DNA of 44,045 nucleotides from a virus, in the IMG/VR virus record IMGVR_UViG_3300038441_000600, positions 1-44,045 of that record; one strand, 5' to 3'. The position numbers and the translations under genes were made by a program. Below are positions 23,314-31,027 of this stretch, one piece after another (position 1 is the first letter of the stretch; each line of letters begins with the position of its first letter). The notes below the pieces were generated by a model. The model was not told where the DNA came from. It saw only the letters and a program-made list of their open reading frames with translations, and made no database searches.

Positions 23314-23514
23314 ATGAGTGTGGAACAGGAAGAGGCTGGCAGGACCATCAGTGAGCCCGTTTACTTGGGCGATGGGCTCTACGCCGAGTTCGACGGCTAC
23401 CAGATCGAGGTTTACGCCTCCAACGGCGTGGGCAAGAGCGATCGTGTTTACTTTGAACGCGCCGTCGCCGCTGCTTTCATCGCCTACGTTAAGCAGGTGA
23501 TGCCCGATGACTGA
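23314..23514 (+). CDS. Conserved small phage protein, 66 aa
   Basis: ATG 23314 follows CAGGAGCGCAGACC. The product carries VYLGDGLYAEFDGYQIEVYA and VYFERAVAAAFIAYV, a pattern seen in many small phage proteins of unknown role. It overlaps the HTH gene by 8 bases. Confidence 0.65.
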   Translation: MSVEQEEAGRTISEPVYLGDGLYAEFDGYQIEVYASNGVGKSDRVYFERAVAAAFIAYVKQVMPDD

Positions 23515-24097
23515 CCTTACCGCCATTCTGCCCGCAGGGGCTTTCCAGACCAAGCGGACCGACGAGTTCGCGCCGAAGCTGGGCTTCGAGGAACGCTGCG
23601 CTATCTTGGCGCTGTTGCGCGCTGGGGTTCGCCGCCCGATTCTAGCCGCAGCCTTTGGCATCGACAAGCGCACGATCGGCCATATCGGCAACAACGCTTC
23701 GCAGCATTACCGCAACGTGCGGCAGGAATACGAAAAGCTGGGCGCGGTCGACTTCAAGGAAAAGTACCTGACCGAGGCAATCCTAGCCAAGCTCAAGGCG
23801 GCGGCTGACGAGTTCAAGCCCCCAGAGCCGCGCCTCAATCCCAAGATCAACCCCGCGCAGGCGAGCCCCCGCGCGCGCGGAAAAAGTGGCATCCAGACGG
23901 TCAAGCCCGACCAGTGCCGCTTTTCGCACCGCCTCGACATTCAATGGAAAGAGCCACCGGACACCCCTACGACCGGCTGGCATTTCCGCGATCTGGACAG
24001 TGACAGCCCAGATGCGTGGTACCACAACGGCGTCGAAAGCCTGAAAACGAGTCAGGCCTGCTTCGCCGAGGCTGTCGCAAACCTCACCGACGACTAA
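23507..24097 (+). CDS. Helix-turn-helix DNA-binding protein, 196 aa
   Basis: Residues 26-62 form a resolvase-like or MarR-like helix-turn-helix (GFEERCAILALLRAG, then AAAFGIDKRTIGHI). The middle is Lys- and Pro-rich. The C-terminal part contains GWHFRDLDSDSPDAWYHNG and CFAEAVANL. It could be a transcription regulator of the early-to-late switch or a DNA-processing accessory protein. Confidence 0.6.
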   Translation: MTDLTAILPAGAFQTKRTDEFAPKLGFEERCAILALLRAGVRRPILAAAFGIDKRTIGHIGNNASQHYRNVRQEYEKLGAVDFKEKYLTEAILAKLKAAADEFKPPEPRLNPKINPAQASPRARGKSGIQTVKPDQCRFSHRLDIQWKEPPDTPTTGWHFRDLDSDSPDAWYHNGVESLKTSQACFAEAVANLTDD

Positions 24098-24129
24098 GTT
24101 TCTACACCCCGCAACAAAGGAGACGGGAA

Positions 24130-24687
24130 ATGACGACCGAAGTAAATCGTGTCTGCGATTGTGCGACCTGCAAAGAGCAGGCTATTCTGGCCGCAGAGTT
24201 TCTGTGCCAGCTGATGGACAAGGGCCACTGCGCCATTTCGGTGGCTGCGGTGGGTTCCGCCATGCAGACCATGATTGCCAGCCTCATGTTTGCCGCAAAA
24301 GCGGGCAAGGCTGGTGTCGACACCAGCCACCCGTTGGCCGAACTACTGTTCGTGCCCGAGGTCCACGGCGTGATGAAGGAACTGGACGACGTTATGCTGG
24401 CGTTCCTCGAAGAACGGAGCGACGGCGGCACGAGCAAGGCGGCTGGCGACATCGTGCAGGACATGCTGAACGGTGCAGTTGAGCGCGCCAACGAAAAGCG
24501 AGTGGGCGACAAGCGCAAGGCGGACTGGGACAAGAAAACCAGCCGCAAACCAACGGCGGACTACGTTGAAGAGCACAAAATCAAAGGAACCGATGACGTC
24601 GCTGGTCCGCGCGTCTACGCGTTCACCGGCACGCTTGAGGAACTGATGGAACACCTCAGCGACCCGCGCAACGCGCCGAAGCACTAG
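24130..24687 (+). CDS. Unknown protein, 185 aa
   Basis: ATG 24130 follows GGAGACGGGAA. The N-terminus has a Cys cluster (VCDCATCKEQAIL) that could bind a metal. A long helical region and a Lys-rich C-terminus follow (VGDKRKADWDKKTSRK), with EELMEHLSDPRN at the end. Not recognised. Confidence 0.6.
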   Translation: MTTEVNRVCDCATCKEQAILAAEFLCQLMDKGHCAISVAAVGSAMQTMIASLMFAAKAGKAGVDTSHPLAELLFVPEVHGVMKELDDVMLAFLEERSDGGTSKAAGDIVQDMLNGAVERANEKRVGDKRKADWDKKTSRKPTADYVEEHKIKGTDDVAGPRVYAFTGTLEELMEHLSDPRNAPKH

Positions 24688-24696
24688 GCTCAACAC

Positions 24697-24716
24697 GGGC
24701 GGCGCAAATGCCGCCC
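24697..24716 (+). terminator. Intergenic hairpin
   Basis: GGGCGGC (24697-24703) pairs with GCCGCCC (24710-24716), loop of 6. No T tract follows. It is just before the ribosome-binding site of the next gene. Confidence 0.4.
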
Positions 24717-24735
24717 AACAAGGAGGCATGGGCAA

Positions 24736-25212
24736 ATGCTTGCGATAATACACATAGAATTCGAAAACAACGACCTGATCAACAATCGGTTGACCAAGGA
24801 TCAGTATACCCAACTTCGCGACCAAGTAGTCGGCCTCCGCCTTTCGGAGTGGGACGACGAAACAAACAAACCCAAAAGCTCTTGGTACGGTTGGGGCGAA
24901 GACGTTTGTGTCGACCTCACCGACGACGTTAGGCTGCTGGAAAAGCTCGGCATCAAATACAGCGTCCAGCGTGTCAAGAACACCTACACTCACCTTGCCC
25001 CGGCGCAAGACCCTGGCCAGACGCACGTCACCTACAACTTCGCGCTTCCTAACATCGGGCTTCTGGTTATCGATGAAGTTACGTGGCTGGACGATGCGTG
25101 CACCGAAGAACTGCAGCGGCACCTCAATGAGAAATGGCGCATCATAGCCGTTTGTCCCCCGAATGGTGCCCGAAGGCCGGACTACATACTAGGACGAACG
25201 AAGACCACTTGA
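24736..25212 (+). CDS. Conserved phage protein, 158 aa
   Basis: The start follows AAGGAGG. The N-terminal half has short strands and a GWGEDVCVDL segment. The C-terminus reads GLLVIDEVTWLDDACTEEL and WRIIAVCPPNGARRPDYILG, a tail seen in many phage proteins of unknown function. No P-loop or catalytic motif is evident. The stop lies within the -35 of the following promoter. Confidence 0.6.
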   Translation: MLAIIHIEFENNDLINNRLTKDQYTQLRDQVVGLRLSEWDDETNKPKSSWYGWGEDVCVDLTDDVRLLEKLGIKYSVQRVKNTYTHLAPAQDPGQTHVTYNFALPNIGLLVIDEVTWLDDACTEELQRHLNEKWRIIAVCPPNGARRPDYILGRTKTT

Positions 25213-25237
25213 CACGGCAACATCGCCGTGGTAAAAT
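25209..25237 (+). promoter_or_regulatory. Rightward promoter of paralogue 2
   Basis: TTGACA (25209-25214), 17-base spacer containing CGGC-aacatc-GCCG and ending TGG, TAAAAT (25232-25237). Confidence 0.78.
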
Positions 25238-25239
25238 AC

Positions 25240-25275
25240 ACGGGTAGCTAGGGGATTGGCTACCCGTTTTGCGTT
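25240..25275 (+). terminator. Terminator-like hairpin at the start of the paralogue 2 transcript
   Basis: ACGGGTAGC (25240-25248) pairs with GCTACCCGT (25259-25267), followed by TTTTGCGTTTT. Upstream readthrough RNA would form the full 9-bp terminator. RNA starting near 25244 would keep about 6 bp as a 5' hairpin. Confidence 0.6.
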
Positions 25276-25313
25276 TTCAATCCACACACATTGTCAAACG
25301 AGGAACCACCACA

Positions 25314-26333
25314 ATGACGATCCATCATTCACAGGTAAAGAAAGCCGAGAAGCTGGGCATCGAGCTCACCGAGGACGGCGATGCGGTGCGGGCGTTCTGG
25401 CCCAAGCGCGCGCTGGCCATCGTCGGCGCATCGGCAAGTGACGTAATGGCGCAGATGCAGGCAGCCATCGCCGTGTGCGATGGCGACGAGTACCGGATGC
25501 GGGGCGAGGGACGCCTCGTAACGGTAACCCGCATCGAGGATGGCGCATTCTTGGTTGGCTCGCCCATGGCGGCAGTGTCGGCCCACAAGCAGATCAAGCT
25601 GGACAAGAACGCGGTCTGGCAGGACACCGACCCGCGCAACACCGAGCTCCCCGATGTCGACCTCACTTCTTTCGATGATACCCCCGGCAACACGGGGGGC
25701 TATGACGGCCCTTTTGGTGCAAGCGCCACGGACACTATTGCTTCGGGGACAAAGAGTACTGTTGAGCGCAGCGAAAAGGGCGTGGCCCTTAACGGCGCTA
25801 TCGCCTACGCCGAGGGCACCCCGGCTGGCGACTGCCCGTACAACAGCGAGGGCGGCGATGACGAATACGAATTGTTCGTAAAGTGGAACGACGACTGGGA
25901 CGCGGCGGCGGACCTTGCAGCCGAGGAAGAAGGCGAAAAGGGCGGCTCGGTGGTTGCGCAGAAGTACCGCGCCAAATACGCCGAGCTAGGCCACCCCACC
26001 CATTGCGGCGACTGGCTGGCAAGCTTGCTCAACAACCTGTGCCTGACCAAGAAAGACACCGATCTGGGCCGATTCGAGACGATCTGCGCCGCCAATGGCG
26101 TGGACACCTCCAAGTACAAGCGCGACGGCGTCGGCTGGCAGGGCCGCATCCGAATGACAGGCCGCAACTTGCTGGCCAAGCAGGTCTATCTGGCAGGCGG
26201 CGTGATCAAAACCCCGGTGGAGGGGGCGGAGCCCGAATACCGCGCTCCTGCCGACTGGATGCAGATGCAGCGGTTCAAGATGCCGCAGGCTCAGCAGGCC
26301 GCGCCCATTCCGGCACCTGCCGCTGCAGCCTGA
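25314..26333 (+). CDS. Paralogue 2 of the GWQGRxRMTGR domain, 339 aa
   Basis: ATG 25314 follows GAGGAACCACCACA. Residues 1-110 form an extra N-terminal domain (KKAEKLGIELTEDGDAVRAF, later YRMRGEGRLVTVTRI). An acidic Gly/Thr-rich linker follows. Residues 220-310 repeat the domain of paralogue 1: QKYRAKYAELGHPTHCGDWL, ANGVDTSKY, GWQGRIRMTGRNLLA. The end is Ala/Pro/Gln-rich. It has a private promoter and leader hairpin. Function unknown. Confidence 0.75.
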   Translation: MTIHHSQVKKAEKLGIELTEDGDAVRAFWPKRALAIVGASASDVMAQMQAAIAVCDGDEYRMRGEGRLVTVTRIEDGAFLVGSPMAAVSAHKQIKLDKNAVWQDTDPRNTELPDVDLTSFDDTPGNTGGYDGPFGASATDTIASGTKSTVERSEKGVALNGAIAYAEGTPAGDCPYNSEGGDDEYELFVKWNDDWDAAADLAAEEEGEKGGSVVAQKYRAKYAELGHPTHCGDWLASLLNNLCLTKKDTDLGRFETICAANGVDTSKYKRDGVGWQGRIRMTGRNLLAKQVYLAGGVIKTPVEGAEPEYRAPADWMQMQRFKMPQAQQAAPIPAPAAAA

Positions 26334-26398
26334 CCCCTCACCAACGTCCGTCCTGCTGCTGGCCCGGAATGCGCCAGCAGCCGCCCTAGGAGGCAAAC

Positions 26399-26749
26399 AT
26401 GACCGAACTCACGCCGCGTCAGATCGAAGTGAACAGCAAGATCGACGCTATTATCGCCGGGGCTCTGGCCAATAACCTACCCCCTTTCGCTGTGCACTTG
26501 CTCGACAAGGTGATGCGGCCTTATGCCCACGCGCTGGATTTTGCCGAGGAACACAAAGTGATGCCGCCCGAAGCGTCGTTCGAAATCGCCAACCTGATGG
26601 GGTCGATGGTCGTTGAATTCCTCGTGCGTGCAGTTGACAGGAGGGATGGCCCGCTGGCGGCGGACCAAGCACAGGCGTTCATCAACAACATGACGGACGC
26701 CACCAATCAATCCCTCCATGCCAACTTCCAGATGGGGGCAACACAATGA
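26399..26749 (+). CDS. Unknown helical protein, 116 aa
   Basis: A strong AGGAGG precedes ATG 26399. The product is all-helical (LTPRQIEVNSKIDAIIAGAL), with PFAVHLLDKVMRPYAHALDF and a C-terminal FINNMTDATNQSLHANF. The upstream gap holds a hairpin (CTGCTGGC with GCCAGCAG). Function unknown. Confidence 0.6.
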   Translation: MTELTPRQIEVNSKIDAIIAGALANNLPPFAVHLLDKVMRPYAHALDFAEEHKVMPPEASFEIANLMGSMVVEFLVRAVDRRDGPLAADQAQAFINNMTDATNQSLHANFQMGATQ

Positions 26750-26937
26750 GCAAGACCCGTGACAAGCCCATGACATCGCAGACCAAGGCGGCGCTGATGG
26801 ACGAGGTGATCGAAAAGTTGATCACCCGGTGGCCCAACGACCCCAAGGCGGCGATGGAGTTCTCGCTCAACTTCTTCACCAGCAACGACCTTGTCGGCAT
26901 CAAGGCGGAGCTCGACGCATTGGGGACAAGGAGATGA
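26746..26937 (+). CDS. Unknown protein, 63 aa
   Basis: ATGA overlap with the preceding gene and with the next one. The product reads MSKTRDKPMTSQTKAALMDE and ends LVGIKAELDALGTRR; it is helical and basic. Not recognised. Confidence 0.6.
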   Translation: MSKTRDKPMTSQTKAALMDEVIEKLITRWPNDPKAAMEFSLNFFTSNDLVGIKAELDALGTRR

Positions 26938-27440
26938 TCAGTCACCGCAAACCGAAAAGCGACGACCACATCGAAGTCGGCGACATCGTCATGTGCGTTA
27001 CTGACGAATACACAAGTGTTCGTTACGGCGACGTCCGCCCTGTGTTGGGCATCAATGAGTACGGCAACCTCAAGCTACCCAACAAGCGATCGCCCTACGA
27101 CACTTCAGACTACAACCGGGCCAACTTCCGGCTCAAACACAAGAAAATTCACCAACCACAGGAGACGAAAATGGCCGGAGTTATGTTCATCGCAATCCGC
27201 ATCCACTTTGGCGACAGCGAATTTCGCTACGGCGATTCGATCGAGATGCTAGTAAACACCGTAAACTCCACGAGCACGGGTATCGACAACGACGACATGT
27301 TAGCCAGCAAGTCGTACGAAGAGGTAAAGCGATACGTCGAAAGGCGCATCAAGACAAACCCCACCGAAAAGTGGCTGCTGTTCTCGGGCACGACACTGGC
27401 CGAGACCCCCACCCCGCCCATCACTTTTCGGAGTGCTTGA
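26934..27440 (+). CDS. Unknown protein, 168 aa
   Basis: ATG 26934 overlaps the upstream stop. The first 75 residues form a small beta domain (HIEVGDIVMCVTDEY, then YGDVRPVLGINEYGNLKL) like those in short phage proteins. An internal ATG at about 27171 follows AGGAGACGAAA and could start a separate 89-residue protein (MAGVMFIAIRIHFGDSEFRY). The two halves may be a fusion or two nested products. Confidence 0.5.
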   Translation: MISHRKPKSDDHIEVGDIVMCVTDEYTSVRYGDVRPVLGINEYGNLKLPNKRSPYDTSDYNRANFRLKHKKIHQPQETKMAGVMFIAIRIHFGDSEFRYGDSIEMLVNTVNSTSTGIDNDDMLASKSYEEVKRYVERRIKTNPTEKWLLFSGTTLAETPTPPITFRSA

Positions 27441-27442
27441 CC

Positions 27443-27856
27443 ATGGCTGACCGGTACGAACTCGTGCCTAACACGACCAAGTCCAAGTTGCCGGGCATCG
27501 ACTGCCCGGCTAAGCCCCGCAACCCGATCCGCACGGCTATCCCCATCGTGCGGGAACTAATGGAGTACCTCGATAAGCGGCGCTTCCGCCTGCGGGGTGT
27601 CATCGGACAGGACCGCATCTACAAGTGGCGAAGCGGCAAGAGTGGGCCGCAGTTGCAGGCGTTCATCGATCTCGCTGCCCGATACAACTTCGAGGTCATG
27701 TTGGTGCCGAAGAACAGGGTGGCCGCAGTGCGGGCGCTGCTGGCCCCCGCCAGCCCCGGTACGCCTGCTACGCCACAGGCTAGCGCGGATACGTCCCGTG
27801 GCGCGGGCACCGGGGCCGCTACCGCCGCCCGCACGGGCCAGCAGCGGGCGGCGTGA
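27443..27856 (+). CDS. HTH protein, possible Cro-like regulator, 137 aa
   Basis: ATG 27443 lies 2 bases after the previous stop. Residues 35-85 look like a one-domain helix-turn-helix: RRFRLRGVIGQDRIYKWRSG, then LQAFIDLAARYNFEVMLVP. The C-terminal 40 residues are an Ala/Thr/Pro linker containing GTPATPQASADTS, nearly identical in DNA and peptide to a stretch near the left window end on the other strand. It may repress one of the local promoters. Confidence 0.6.
   Translation: MADRYELVPNTTKSKLPGIDCPAKPRNPIRTAIPIVRELMEYLDKRRFRLRGVIGQDRIYKWRSGKSGPQLQAFIDLAARYNFEVMLVPKNRVAAVRALLAPASPGTPATPQASADTSRGAGTGAATAARTGQQRAA
27758..27795 (+). repeat. Copy B of the shared linker sequence
   Basis: Lies in the C-terminal linker of the HTH protein. 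It differs from copy A (minus strand 62-24) at two positions, both C/T changes. Confidence 0.75.
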
Positions 27857-27857
27857 C

Positions 27858-28256
27858 ATGGTCGACGACAACGGCAATGAAAACCTAGGCCGGACGAAGG
27901 TCGAAGTCTCATATGTCAATCAGGAGCAAGATTACGAGCTACTCCTGAGGCTCCCGCCGAATGTGCGGGAGTTTGTCCTCTATGACGCTGGTACGCCGTT
28001 CAACGTGCAGGACATCTTCGACGGGTACAAGATACTTAGCGACGCCATGCGGGAGCGCAGTATTTACTCCTTCTTTGGTGGCGGCAACCCCGAAAGGGTA
28101 AGCGACCGCGAGATTTGGAGTGCTGTCCTTTCGCATCTTAAGAAGGTGTCACGAGAGGACCACATGTTTGTGTACGATGGCACCTATCCGGGTGACATTA
28201 GGCATTACCGCCACTCCCTTTCGACGGCAGTTCCAAAACTTCGCCGCATAAGTTGA
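27858..28256 (+). CDS. Unknown protein, 132 aa
   Basis: ATG 27858 is one base after the previous stop. The product reads MVDDNGNENLGRTKVEVSYV and has REFVLYDAGTPFNVQDIFDG and an Arg/His-rich end (GDIRHYRHSLSTAVPKLRR). It contains several CGAAAGG/CCTTTCG words (28091, 28127, 28217). Its stop lies in the -35 of the primase promoter. Confidence 0.55.
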   Translation: MVDDNGNENLGRTKVEVSYVNQEQDYELLLRLPPNVREFVLYDAGTPFNVQDIFDGYKILSDAMRERSIYSFFGGGNPERVSDREIWSAVLSHLKKVSREDHMFVYDGTYPGDIRHYRHSLSTAVPKLRRIS

Positions 28257-28281
28257 CACGCCTGCCGGGGCGTGGTATAGT
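28253..28281 (+). promoter_or_regulatory. Rightward promoter of the primase-helicase
   Basis: TTGACA (28253-28258), 17-base spacer ending CGTGG, TATAGT (28276-28281). The predicted RNA start is near 28288, exactly at the first arm of the structured leader. Confidence 0.8.
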
Positions 28282-28287
28282 GTATCG

Positions 28288-28366
28288 TCTGTGGTGGACG
28301 AAATCCCGGTGGGGCGAAAGGGCGACGGTCCTCCCACCGGGGAAACCACAGAATTGGACACCACAG
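28288..28366 (+). promoter_or_regulatory. Structured, switch-like leader RNA of the primase-helicase
   Basis: An outer stem TCTGTGGT (28288-28295) with ACCACAGA (28345-28352) encloses a 9-bp stem CCCGGTGGG (28305-28313) with CCCACCGGG (28333-28341). A second partner for the first arm, CACCACAG (28359-28366), can pair with CTGTGGTG (28289-28296) and lies against the ribosome-binding site GGCGGAG before ATG 28380. The two pairings exclude each other, as in riboswitches or protein-controlled leaders. Confidence 0.6.
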
Positions 28367-28379
28367 GCGGAGCAACTCC

Positions 28380-30929
28380 ATGGCATTCGAATCCATCGCT
28401 GGCGGCTTTAAGGTCAGCGCCCAAGACCAGCAGCTGGTCAACGCGCAGCGCGCTATCACCAAGGTCATTAACGACCGGTTCATCCAGGTCGGCGCGGTCT
28501 TCCTCAAGACCAGCAGCAAGAACCCCCACGAGGATGACTGGTACAAGCGCGGGCATCGCGACACCGATCTTCAAGCGTGGATTGACAATCCCGATCTGAA
28601 CTACCACAACGCAGGGTTCAACCTGCAGATGGGCTGGCTCGATATCGACATCGACGCAGAGGACCCCGAGTACAACGAATGCATCCTCGCGGCGCTTAAT
28701 CACCTCAAGATTGACACGCGGTTCAAGTTCGGCCGCCTTTCGGTGGGTGTGGCAAGCCACGTCATGGTTCAGCTGGGGGAGGACGAGGCCACCAACTTCG
28801 ACAAGCTCACCCGCTTCGAGCCCAAGGAATTCCGGATCGAAGGCAAGCGCTACCACGTTCAGCTGCGCGGCTTCTCCACCAATACGAGCGCCGCCAACGT
28901 AGCTAAGTCGGCCAAGCAGACCGTGATGCCGGGTTCCATCTACACCCACAAGACCGAAAGGGACAGGTACGACATCTCTGTCTGGTACGGGCCAGCAGGC
29001 GTTGCGACTGAGGTCAAGAACATCACCTCGACGACGCCCCGGCGCGTCAACTTCAACGAGATCGTCCGCGCCATCTGCTTCGGCACATTCCTGTACTGCC
29101 TCAAGGAAGAGTGGGTCGAGGGCAGCCGCCAGATGACGGCGCAGAAGGTGACCGGCTGGCTCGCGCGCGTCATGAAGGACAGCGCCGCGATGAATAACCA
29201 CGAGGTGGTGTCGTCCGACGTGTTTTGCCCCGTCGACGACGAGGGCATCGCCGAATCGCTGCTGTATTTCATCTGCGACTACATGCACGACGACGAAAAG
29301 CACATGCGGGTGCGCGCTTTCCATGACGCCGTGGCCAAGCTGGAGCGCAACCCCGACGCCAAGGTTCCCGGCTGGCCCGCAATGGAGCAGCTTATCGGCG
29401 GCGCTAAGACGCTGGCGTTGCGTACTGTGTTCATGCCGGGCTCAGACGTGTCGCAGTTGACCAAGATGGCTGAAAGGTACGTGTATGACGAAACTGACAA
29501 CCAGTACATTGACCGCACTCGCTTCTTCACTACTGGCGGGTTCGTCCATGCCGGTGAAGAACTCGAACGGAGACATCGTGGCGATGTCGTCCGAATTGGC
29601 GGGAAACCTAAGCAGGCCTTTTCGGTGTACGAGTCCAGCGACATGCGAAAGCGAGTCGGGTTCAGAGACCTTTATCCAGACCTTAATCCGGGAGGCATTT
29701 ACCGCATCTCAGGACTGGGGGAAGTCCTCTCTGATGATGACGACGGGGACAATACCGCTCTATCGGTATTTAATACGTGGCGAGGATGGCCTGTGGGTGT
29801 TCCGGACAAAGTTGATGAGCGACTACTTTCTGACCTCGTTGGACGTCTCGATACCGTATTGGGATATCTCACCCAGGATAAGGTCGAGCAAATAGACTGG
29901 ATCAAGCGCTGGATGGCGTGGACGTTCCAGCGCCCCGGCGACAAGCAGCAGATCGCTTGGGTGGTAGTGGGCGAGCAGGGCATCGGCAAATCGTGGATTG
30001 GCAACATCTTTATGCGGGCTCTCATGGGCACGCTCTGGGGATCGGCGTCACCGAAAGTGATGGAGGGCGACTTCGTCATTGGGCCGTTCCTCAACAAGAT
30101 GTTCGTGTTCATCGACGAGGCCAAGTTCCACTCCGAGGTGGGCGTCGACGAAATCAAGAAGCTGATCCGTGGCGTGGACGTTCCCGGAGCGGAGAAGTTC
30201 CAGGATGCGCGCAACTATAGACTGTTTGCCCGACTAATGTTTGCGTCCAACCGCATGAACATGAATATCGGTCAAGCCAACGTGCGCGACCGTGCTTTGT
30301 TCTATACCCGCGCGTATGACCGCGACTACAAGCGTATGACCGAGGCCGATTTTCGCACTTGGGCGGAGACGCTCAAGCCATGGTTTCAGGAGTACACCGA
30401 TCTGCTCCAGCAACGAACGGTGCGTGAACACTACATGCACTATTTCCTCAACGTGGTAAAGACCGACAAGTTCGAGGTCGAGAGCATCAAGCATTCCAGC
30501 AGCGCCGACGCGCAGATCGTTATCGGCAACATGTCGTGGTCGCGCCGCATCGCCAAGTACATCATCGAAGATGGGCGCATCCACGAGGACCTCGACATCT
30601 CGTACCCATTCACGGTGCCCGAGCTCAACCGGCGTGTGGTCGACGTGTGCAGGGAGCTAGGCATGTCGAATGTGCAGGGCAGCCACATCTTGGCGGAGTT
30701 CGAGAGCGCTGGTGTCCTTGAGAAGATCGTAGTCGCCGGTCAGAAGAAGCTGCGCTTCACCCACAAGATCGGCTCCCTCACCCAGTTTTTCGGCGTGGCG
30801 ATCGGTGTCGACCTCGAACCCCGCTACGAGTTCACCGAAAAGGACATGGGGCCCAACGACTGCGACGGTTCCACCCGCCCCTCATGGCGTGGGTCCAAGC
30901 TGGGCGTAGTGGCTCAGAGTAGGGTGTAG
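28380..30929 (+). CDS. Primase-helicase (AEP-like N-terminus, SF3-type helicase)
   Basis: This is the largest protein in the window (849 aa). An N-terminal region contains GFNLQMGWLDIDIDAEDPEY, whose DID pattern resembles the metal site of archaeo-eukaryotic-type primases, with SVGVASHVMV following. The C-terminal half is a superfamily 3-like helicase (DUF5906 type): Walker A VVGEQGIGKSWI near residue 531, Walker B KMFVFIDEAKFH near 577, and LMFASNRMNM as the sensor. It would prime and unwind DNA for the phage polymerase. Expression is probably controlled by the leader RNA just upstream. Confidence 0.85.
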   Translation: MAFESIAGGFKVSAQDQQLVNAQRAITKVINDRFIQVGAVFLKTSSKNPHEDDWYKRGHRDTDLQAWIDNPDLNYHNAGFNLQMGWLDIDIDAEDPEYNECILAALNHLKIDTRFKFGRLSVGVASHVMVQLGEDEATNFDKLTRFEPKEFRIEGKRYHVQLRGFSTNTSAANVAKSAKQTVMPGSIYTHKTERDRYDISVWYGPAGVATEVKNITSTTPRRVNFNEIVRAICFGTFLYCLKEEWVEGSRQMTAQKVTGWLARVMKDSAAMNNHEVVSSDVFCPVDDEGIAESLLYFICDYMHDDEKHMRVRAFHDAVAKLERNPDAKVPGWPAMEQLIGGAKTLALRTVFMPGSDVSQLTKMAERYVYDETDNQYIDRTRFFTTGGFVHAGEELERRHRGDVVRIGGKPKQAFSVYESSDMRKRVGFRDLYPDLNPGGIYRISGLGEVLSDDDDGDNTALSVFNTWRGWPVGVPDKVDERLLSDLVGRLDTVLGYLTQDKVEQIDWIKRWMAWTFQRPGDKQQIAWVVVGEQGIGKSWIGNIFMRALMGTLWGSASPKVMEGDFVIGPFLNKMFVFIDEAKFHSEVGVDEIKKLIRGVDVPGAEKFQDARNYRLFARLMFASNRMNMNIGQANVRDRALFYTRAYDRDYKRMTEADFRTWAETLKPWFQEYTDLLQQRTVREHYMHYFLNVVKTDKFEVESIKHSSSADAQIVIGNMSWSRRIAKYIIEDGRIHEDLDISYPFTVPELNRRVVDVCRELGMSNVQGSHILAEFESAGVLEKIVVAGQKKLRFTHKIGSLTQFFGVAIGVDLEPRYEFTEKDMGPNDCDGSTRPSWRGSKLGVVAQSRV

Positions 30930-30955
30930 GAAGGCAACAGCATTCCTAAGGGGAC

Positions 30956-30984
30956 TTGACGGGCACGTCGCGGCGTGTTAAAGT
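30956..30984 (+). promoter_or_regulatory. Rightward promoter of paralogue 3
   Basis: TTGACG (30956-30961), 17-base spacer containing CACG-tcgcgg-CGTG and ending TGT, TAAAGT (30979-30984). Confidence 0.72.
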
Positions 30985-31027
30985 GAGGGTACATCGCGAC
31001 GACGATGCCCAATCAAAGGAGAAGACA

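Noticed and set aside
28149-29324. 391-codon minus-strand frame opposite the primase-helicase
   Set aside because: Its codons mirror the clear primase-helicase gene, and it would run against the promoter and leader at 28.25-28.37 kb.
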